Below, in pieces: positions 57,520-64,000 of a stretch of 64,000 nt of DNA. The stretch spans positions 19,626,741 to 19,690,740 of the forward strand of contig CM068545.1 in assembly GCA_035048495.1 (NCBI GenBank), in the 5' to 3' direction. Source of the DNA: Euptelea pleiosperma. Lineage: Eukaryota; Streptophyta; Magnoliopsida; Ranunculales; Eupteleaceae. The notes beneath the pieces were generated by a model. It worked only from the letters and a program-made list of their open reading frames with translations, had not been told where the DNA came from and made no database searches. Within the stretch, counting starts at the first letter, position 1. The number at the start of each line of letters is the position of its first letter. A program made the translations under genes and the position numbers.

Positions 57520-57825
57520 AGAGATTTTAGTAACACCCCTGAAATTTGAAAGTAATTGGTAATACCCCTTAATACCTTTCAAACTTCAGAATTACCCCCC
57601 TTGACCTAGTTTAATTTAACCATCATTTGACTAACAACGTGTGATTCAAGTCTGGGTTTTTAACTCAAGTAGTCAACCACTGTTAAACTAGGTCAAGGAT
57701 TGATGTTTTCTACCTGTTTGATTTTCAATGTTTTTGTAGGCTACTTTTAAGCTTGATTGATGTTTGAAAGTTTAAGGGGGTATTACCAATTACTTTCAAA
57801 TTTCAGGGGTGAATTTTAGAAGATT
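57520..57825. mobile_element. Foldback element with ACCCCTGAAATTTGAAAGTA arms
   Basis: The left arm ACCCCTGAAATTTGAAAGTAATTGGTAATACCCCTT is complementary to the right arm near 57775-57815 over about 40 bp. The centre repeats GTCAAC/GTTGAC-like sequence and AACTAGGTCAAG. No target duplication identified. Confidence 0.6.
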
Positions 57826-58524
57826 ATAGAGAGAAAGTGAAAAGGTTAATTTCAAGTTTGGTGACGTTTTGTCGCATTAACCAAATAATGCTCAAAATCC
57901 ACAGTTAAAAACAAACCATGAAAAAGACTAATCAACGAATAGAAATTAGTAATCAGGATGAATTTTCTTACTTAACTCCCACCTAGGGAAAACAATGCCT
58001 ACGAGACTAGTCAGTCATGGACTCTACTCTTGACACAGCCTCACCTTTGGGCAGAGACAACTGACCTTTACATCGCTGTTTCCATATGGCTATCTTGTTC
58101 CACTTCATTTGCGCCAAATCATTGACCTCTTTTGAGCAGACCAATACTTCAATATAGACGGCAGTACCCCGGTGACCTAATGAAAATTTTAATTCCCAAA
58201 ACATAAGTACCATTTATGCATTTTGCAAATTAAAGATCACATTCGAGCAGAAGGGCAACCAAATATATAGTAAGTTCTCAAATGGTCACATTATTGGTTC
58301 AGTTCGACCCTAAAGTAAGTTAGAGTGTTTTCACCAATTTATCATGCTAGTTTTATAGGTCTAGGGATCACTAGGTATTAAAAACAATAATTCCAAAAAT
58401 CATGTTTCCCAATAACATCAATATTCATGGTATTACATGATATTAGTAAAATCAAACTTCAAAATGCAGTCCAACAATAATATCAATAAATTTTAGAATA
58501 AAATTCACAAATATGCAATATTAA

Positions 58525-58645
58525 TTAGGCTAGTCCCAGTGGTAAAAAACCCGGTTTAACACTACCGGGTTCAGACATGATGCTTAAACACATTGATCAT
58601 GTGGGTTCGAGCATCATACCCAACCCAAAATAATCCATGGATTTT
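58525..58645 (+). mobile_element. tRNA-derived SINE head
   Basis: GGCTAGTCCCAGTGGTAA (A-box-like) and GTGGGTTCGAGCATC (B-box-like) at tRNA-like spacing. The 3' end is not defined. Confidence 0.5.
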
Positions 58646-59266
58646 GGCCATAGTGATCGAATTCTTCTAAAATATCCACCACGAGGATTATCCCATGATA
58701 ATCAAACCTTTCAACTAAGGATGTGGGCTCGGCCATCACGATCGATCACAAAAACCTAAAATAGATCATCTTGAGTTTTCGTCACAGCACAACATGGTCT
58801 CATTATTTTGACGATAACTTTTCAATACATCATTGGATTTTGGCGATCCAAAATGTATTAAAAAGCTGGCAAAATTATATTTTCAATGATATATAATATG
58901 ATATAGTATGGTAAAAATTCTTTACTCTTTTCTATGTTTTATTGACAACTAAAGTCGACTTTAAGCTCGATCAAGTAATCCCTAAATCCTTAATTTCCTT
59001 TATGTCATACACAAATATTTTGGGTTCCCAGTAAGAACCTTAAATTTAACTTTATCTAAATGAAGCAGAAGACTTTCTTTATGTCCCTAAGAATAAATTA
59101 TTTAAGTTTTCCCAAGAAACATTAGGTTCAACCTAAATCAACATTAGAATTGGCACAATATTTCTCAGAGAGTTTTAAACAACCCTAGCATGATAAATGT
59201 TTTCAAAAATTTCACACAATATGATCAAAATCTTTAAATCATTATATTATGCATAGAATAGCTTAA

Positions 59267-59279
59267 GCTCTGATACCAA
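59267..59279 (-). mobile_element. Retrotransposon primer binding site (minus orientation)
   Basis: TTGGTATCAGAGC on the minus strand is the tRNA-Met primer site of plant LTR elements, so an LTR should lie to the right (59281 onward) and internal sequence to the left. Only decayed sequence is present; no coding domains are recognised between 58000 and 59267. Confidence 0.55.
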
Positions 59280-59696
59280 GTATAAGAAAATTACACAATA
59301 AATATGAATAATAAGTGATAATCATGTTCATAATAGATCATTCTTTAACATAATAATGATTCTCAACGATTCACAGTTGAACTAGGGAGTAACGATCAAA
59401 ATCCTTGTGTGCACGAACCTCTTGAGTAGATTACCTTTTTCTGAAACCCTAATATCAATAGGGCTAAAAAGAAGGTTGGAAAGTGTGGGACATCCCCTCT
59501 TTGTATGTGCTTTTATAATGTCTCTCTTAATCTCTCCCATTAAATAAAAGAAAGACAAAACGTGACTGCATTTTTATTTTTTATTTTTTTGTAGTTACCA
59601 TCGTGGGAGGGTCCTACGGATGAAGTCAGGTGATGCGGGAACATTCTACTACGATAGTCCACGTTACAATGAATCTATGCCAGTCAAGCAATGGAC

Positions 59697-59812
59697 TTAC
59701 TATTTATAGTAAATCTCGTTTTTACTATTTACAGTAAATCTGAAAATTACTATTTATAGTCAATCCCATTTTTACTATTTATAGTAAATTTTGATTTTAC
59801 TATTTTTAGATA
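59697..59812. repeat. Tandem palindromic repeat ACTATTTATAGTAAAT
   Basis: Five spaced copies of (T)ACTATTTATAGTAAAT(C/T) or close variants at about 20-30 bp intervals. ACTATTTATAGT is nearly self-complementary. Lies in the LTR-like region. Confidence 0.8.
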
Positions 59813-60284
59813 AGTGAACCCCACGAAGAGTGGTTTTAATTTAATTAAGATTTTTAATTGAAATTAGATTTTATTTCTAATTAGAATTTTTATTATTGAT
59901 CGCAATAGTTGATTTGTATTAGGAGTTTCTAATTCAATTAGATTAGAATTTTGAAAGTTCAAGTAGTGAGTCTATACAAGGTGATGTACCATTTGATTTT
60001 AAGGATGAAAAAAATTATGAATTAAGAAATAGAAATCATCTAATAGAAATCTCTCTAGTGGTGTGAAGCCATCCTCTCTTGGTGAGAAGCCAAGCTAATT
60101 CGGTGTGAAGCCAAATGCATTTTTATATCCCTATCTCTTTCTCTATCTCTTTTCTCTTATTCTCTTTTCTTTCTCCATCTCTATTTCTTTTTTAGTCAAT
60201 TTATTATGTAAGAAAACCCAAATCATATCATAGTACTGCGTGAATAGTGACGTGAATAGTGTCACATGAATAATGCTGTGAATA

Positions 60285-61823
60285 ATTTTTTTTTTTTTGA
60301 TAAGGTGAAATGGATTGATTAAAAGCTCAAGGAATAACAAATACAAGCGATCGGGAGGTCGAGAAGACCTGCCCTCAGCACAAACAACAATGTCATGGAA
60401 GACTAAATCTCAGAAAGCCAACCCTTTACATTCTACAAACAGTTTCGACCAATAGAATAAGAGAGCCTTAATGGACAACACAATGTCATGGAAGGACTCT
60501 CTTTGCCTATAAAGACCCTTCCATTCCTCTCCTTCCATAGGCCCCACCATACCGCGATGGGAAGGATACTCCAAAGTCTATTCCCACAAGGAGAGAAGTT
60601 GACATAAGACCAACTCTCGATGGTCTGCATGGTCGATGCAAGAAGAGTCCAGCATACTCCAAAGTGCTCGAAAAAGATACCCCATACTGCCCTGGTTGTG
60701 CTGCAATGTAGAAGGAGGTGATTGACGGATTTGCCGTCTGACTAACACATGATACAGAAGTTCACCATTGTCATGTTCCTCTTGATCAGGTTGTCCACTG
60801 TAAGGATTTCACCCAAGGCTATGCACCACATGAAGAAAGCAACCTTGGATGGGACCTTCGATCCCCAAATTTTGGCCGTAGGGAATGACTGATGCCAGAT
60901 GATGCGTGGGCTTGTCTGCGATGATCTCCTCACAAGATCCAACATGGCATAAAAGGAGCAGACAGAGAAGATACCTTCGGTCGTCCCCGACCACCACATC
61001 ACGTCCTCCTTTGATCTGTCCAACTTGGCTCCTTCTAATCTCTAAATAAGAGTCGCCATCTGAGGAATTTCCCAATCATTGAGGTTGCGCCTTAGGCCAA
61101 GATCCCAAGCTGTTGCATCCCCATCCCCCATTGAAACGCTGTAAACTGTGGCATCTTTTTTATATGAAATCGCAAAGATCTGAGGGAACTCCTCCATAAG
61201 GGGTTTAATCCGCACCAAACGTTTCTCCAAAATAGAATCCTATCACCTTTGCCTGCCTTGAACCGGATACCTCCTGACACAGAAGCCATAGTCTTTAAGA
61301 CCCCTTTCCAAACGCCGCAGCCAAAAGATGTGTGGACCTCTTTATTGAACCACCCCAAAGGATCACAACCATGTCTAGCCTCCACTACCCTCCTCCATAG
61401 GCTATCTGACTCCACTGCATAGTGCCATATCCATTTCCCGATAAGAGCAGTATTCATTAATCTCAGGTTTTTAATCCCCAAGCCTCCGCCTTCTTAGGGG
61501 CACAGACTATCCTCCAATCCACCAGAGGATATCCAGAACCATCATCCTTGCCATACCATAAGAATCTGCGAATCTTCTTCTCTATACTCCTTGCCACACC
61601 TGTCGGCATAGTGAAGAGGGATAAGAAGTAGGTGGGGATATTAGATAAGGTGCTCTTAATTAGGACAAGCCTCCCTCTTTTAGATAAATGTCTCGCCTTC
61701 CACCCTGCCAGCCTCTTGTCGTATCTCTCCACCACTGGATCCCACAAGAATTTTGATCTATAGGGGCACCAAGAGGAAGACCTAGGTATGAGGTCGGGAG
61801 ATTTCCAACCCTTACTCCCATAG
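60285..61823 (-). mobile_element. 5'-truncated L1-type LINE with A tail and TSD
   Basis: On the minus strand: end of reverse transcriptase (KRGRLVLIKSTLSNIPTYFL, KKIRRFLWYGKDDGSGYPLV, MGIKNLRLMNTALIGKWIWH), then the linker (FKAGKGDRILFWRNVWCGLN) and zinc-binding domain (SKVPSKVAFFMWCIALGEIL). It ends in CTTATC plus an A tail (T run on + at 60286-60298). TGCTGTGAATA flanks it at 60274-60284 and 61824-61834. Frames are interrupted by several shifts and stops. The endonuclease and most of RT are absent. Confidence 0.9.
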
Positions 61824-62279
61824 TGCTGTGAATAGTAACCCCCTTCTTCATTCTTCTCAAATCGCAGAATGGTACTCCTGTCCTACGTCAAATTTGGTAT
61901 CAGAGCAGGAGGTCTCGTGTTCGAGACTCCTCACCGGGGGCGATTAATGCAGGGGCATTTTCACACCGGGCTCAAGTGGGGCAGCATGCGTATATGGGGC
62001 ACACTCGTGGTGGGATGGCCCGTGTGAAATGGGACCCACGAAGGAGGGTTCGACTGAGGGCCTAGATCATGGGCTATGAGATAAAGGGATTTAATCTCAC
62101 GCTACCAACAGTTGCGACTTTTGGGGAGTATTGGTTAAATCTCCTACAGCATCAGGTGAAACTTGGACCCGGTCAAGTCTGTAAAGGGGATTTCTACTCA
62201 TGGCACACTGCTCAAATGAGGAAACCTGCTTGTGTGGGTTTGACCCCACGACCTCCCGACTGCATTTTAATTAAAACTT

Positions 62280-63262
62280 GTAATTTTCTGCAACTCTCTT
62301 TCCTAAAAATAATAAACTTGCACATAAAGCTATTACTTTCTTTTTTAGTTCTTTTTCTTGTATGTGGGCCACACACAAGAAAATGTTACGTTGAGTACCC
62401 GGCTACTGCATAAAAAAAGAAGAAAATTTAAATAAAAGGCACTCATGCTCATGTAAATTAACATCCTTAACACTATTATATATGTAGATTCGGGTTACTA
62501 TCAGTTCTGATTCTCAACAAATTTAAGTATCAGTATACCCAGAACCAAACCCTATTATATACTTCAGTTCTAAGTCCCATTACCTAGAAAAAAAATCAAG
62601 TACCTATTGACATCTGTACATCACTCTAAGTGAGATGGTATTTTCTCACAATTTATGTACTCCATTTTATGAGTTTTGGGTCGCAAAGGAACGGACTAGG
62701 CCAAGTAAAATGTTAAATAATAATTTAAATCCATAAAAAAAACTTCCTGTCTAGAAAGGTTTTGAGATTTTCTAAAATCATATAATCGCTACAAGAGTGT
62801 TGCCATTATAATCAACTAGGTGTTCCCAATTGGAGATGTTACATGCATTAGAGGTAGCAAATATATTTTCTAAATCTTATATGTAGTTTATTTCTACCAA
62901 TATGGAAGTCTAACTATTTTGACCAAGGCTTTAAATGGCCCGGCATAACGGTCCCTTACTGTTACTGTTATGACCATTATAACGACCATTATAATAGGTT
63001 TACATCATAGGGCCGCAACTCGGCTGGGTTGGGGGTCAACCCTAGCCCAATCCGACCTTCAAGGCTATGAACCCAAGCCCAACCCAACCCAAGGTTGGGC
63101 TTAGATTTTCCAAACCGAGGTCTTAATTTTTTTATTGGTTGGAAAGGTTGTTAATTTTTTTTCATATTAAAATTCTTTGTTGGTCAATACAATGACCGTT
63201 GTGCTAGCCATTAAATAATAGCTTCATTTCCATATCCTGCAAATAAGACCACATTAATAAAA
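62280..63262. other. Intergenic, mostly AT-rich
   Basis: A family A-like fragment (AAGGCTTTAAATGGCC with TATAACGACCATTATAA) lies at about 62927-63000 and a GGTTGGG/CCCAACC-rich MITE fragment at 63010-63110. No gene seen. Confidence 0.45.
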
Positions 63263-63654
63263 GGGTCGTGCTCCAGTGACTTCCCTAAAATGACAAGTTC
63301 TTATTACAGGACACAATATGAGCCACATGGCACACTCTTAGAGGACTCTGACCGTATGGATGTTTGCCCAATCCCTAGGTGGACCTACAAACCAAAAATC
63401 CATACTAATTAGTGATTTCTAGGCATTGGATCTTTGTACCTCAAAAAATGCTCGAATTCCCACAGTTGAGATCAACCCATGAAAATAAGTCCAATCCAAA
63501 GCCTAGAAATCACTAATCAGGGTGGTTTGTAGGTCTACTTAGGGATTGGCCAAACATCCATACGGTCAGAGTTCTCTAAGAGTGTGCCACATGGCTCATA
63601 TTGTGTCCACTAACGGGAGCCTGTCATTTTAGGGTGGTAACTGGAGCCCGACCC
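63263..63654. mobile_element. Mutator-like MITE, family B, with perfect 9-bp TSD
   Basis: Starts GGGTCGTGCTCCAGTGAC and ends AACTGGAGCCCGACCC. TTAATAAAA flanks both sides (63254-63262 and 63655-63663). The two arm positions that are CACGTG in other copies read CACATG here, as expected from decay of a methylated CpG. Confidence 0.93.
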
Positions 63655-63916
63655 TTAATAAAACATATGTACAATTATATTCGTCATCTTTACAGGTTTA
63701 ATCATTCAAGAATTAGAAGTTCAAAATTCTCCATATAATTGCTCCTACAAATGCCAAATAATTTCTCTTTAACCGTAGATATTAACACAATTGCGAATGG
63801 TAACACAAGTTTTATAGCAGAACGAGATCTGCACATTCGCGAAACTCGCAGCTTCAGCAAAGACAAAAAAGCAACTCCATTATCAACAACATAACAATGA
63901 ATTTTCAACTACTCAC

Positions 63917-64000
63917 CTTCTCATACAGAAGTGAAGTCAAGCCCTTGATACTATGATGCACCTTTTGTAGTGGGTCGTCTCCATGGATTTGTCTCAAGCA
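63917..64000 (-). CDS. Possible exon of an unidentified gene running off the right edge
   Basis: On the minus strand one frame is open for 28 codons from the window edge (begins CLRQIHGDDPLQKVHH, ends TSLLYEK) and stops exactly at a good donor, AAG|GTGAGT, at 63916-63915. The other two frames contain stops. I do not recognise the protein, and 84 bp is too little to exclude chance. Sequence downstream of the donor (63660-63915) looks intronic. Confidence 0.35.

Larger units (their letters stand above)
59630..61906 (+). mobile_element. LTR remnant with primer site, interrupted by a LINE
   Basis: AT-rich LTR-like sequence runs to 60284, continues after the LINE at 61824 and ends CA at 61889-61890. 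It is followed by the primer site TTGGTATCAGAGC (61894-61906). Downstream sequence (GGTCTCGTGTTCGAGACTCC and beyond to about 62270) has no protein domains, so this may be a non-coding (LARD/TRIM-like) element. Left boundary uncertain. Confidence 0.55.

Overview
This is nuclear DNA from a flowering plant. The split genes have GT-AG introns, one cytosolic-type tRNA is present, and about 60 percent or more of the window is small transposons, retroelement debris and AT-rich spacer. The mix of hAT-like, Mutator-like, Tourist-like, Helitron, SINE, LINE and LTR remnants, together with a secondary-wall cellulose synthase of the CESA8 class, fits a woody angiosperm. I cannot name the species.

Layout. 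(1) 1-14200: a pathogen-related protein gene on + (1181-3259, four exons), then about 11 kb of repeats. (2) 14211-16284: a five-exon 60S ribosomal protein L11 gene on -, closely followed by a tRNA-Glu(CTC) on -. (3) 17190-26700: a chloroplast-type Rho-N domain protein on -. Its first exon lies 6.6 kb upstream of the other two, and the intron holds a decayed Ty3/gypsy element and LINE debris. (4) 26700-38380: repeats, including a Helitron and an ~800-bp duplication of the region downstream of the next gene. (5) 38383-39768: a single-exon receptor-like protein of the RLP51/RLP55 kind on -. (6) 43498-55511: a complete 13-exon CESA8-type cellulose synthase on -. (7) 55965-64000: repeats, LTR fragments, a 5'-truncated LINE, and one possible exon running off the right edge.

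The order RPL11, Rho-N protein, RLP51-like, CESA8 matches, from memory, Arabidopsis At4g18730, At4g18740, At4g18760 and At4g18780. The window is therefore probably an ancient syntenic block expanded by transposons. DOT4 (At4g18750) and MYB98 (At4g18770), which lie between these genes in Arabidopsis, were not found. The genes do not form one pathway: one makes ribosomes, one probably handles plastid RNA, one is a cell-surface receptor-like protein and one makes secondary-wall cellulose.

The most distinctive signal is transposon biology. A family of 200-400 bp foldback elements (called family A here) is built from the palindrome CCGTTATAACGG, has TIR CAAGGTTTAAA and makes 8-bp target duplications. 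Two Mutator-like MITE families (B and C) make 9-bp duplications, and family B carries G-box motifs in both arms. One C insertion has its empty site preserved in a paralogous copy inside this window. Two tiny LINE-tail insertions are flanked by clean target duplications.
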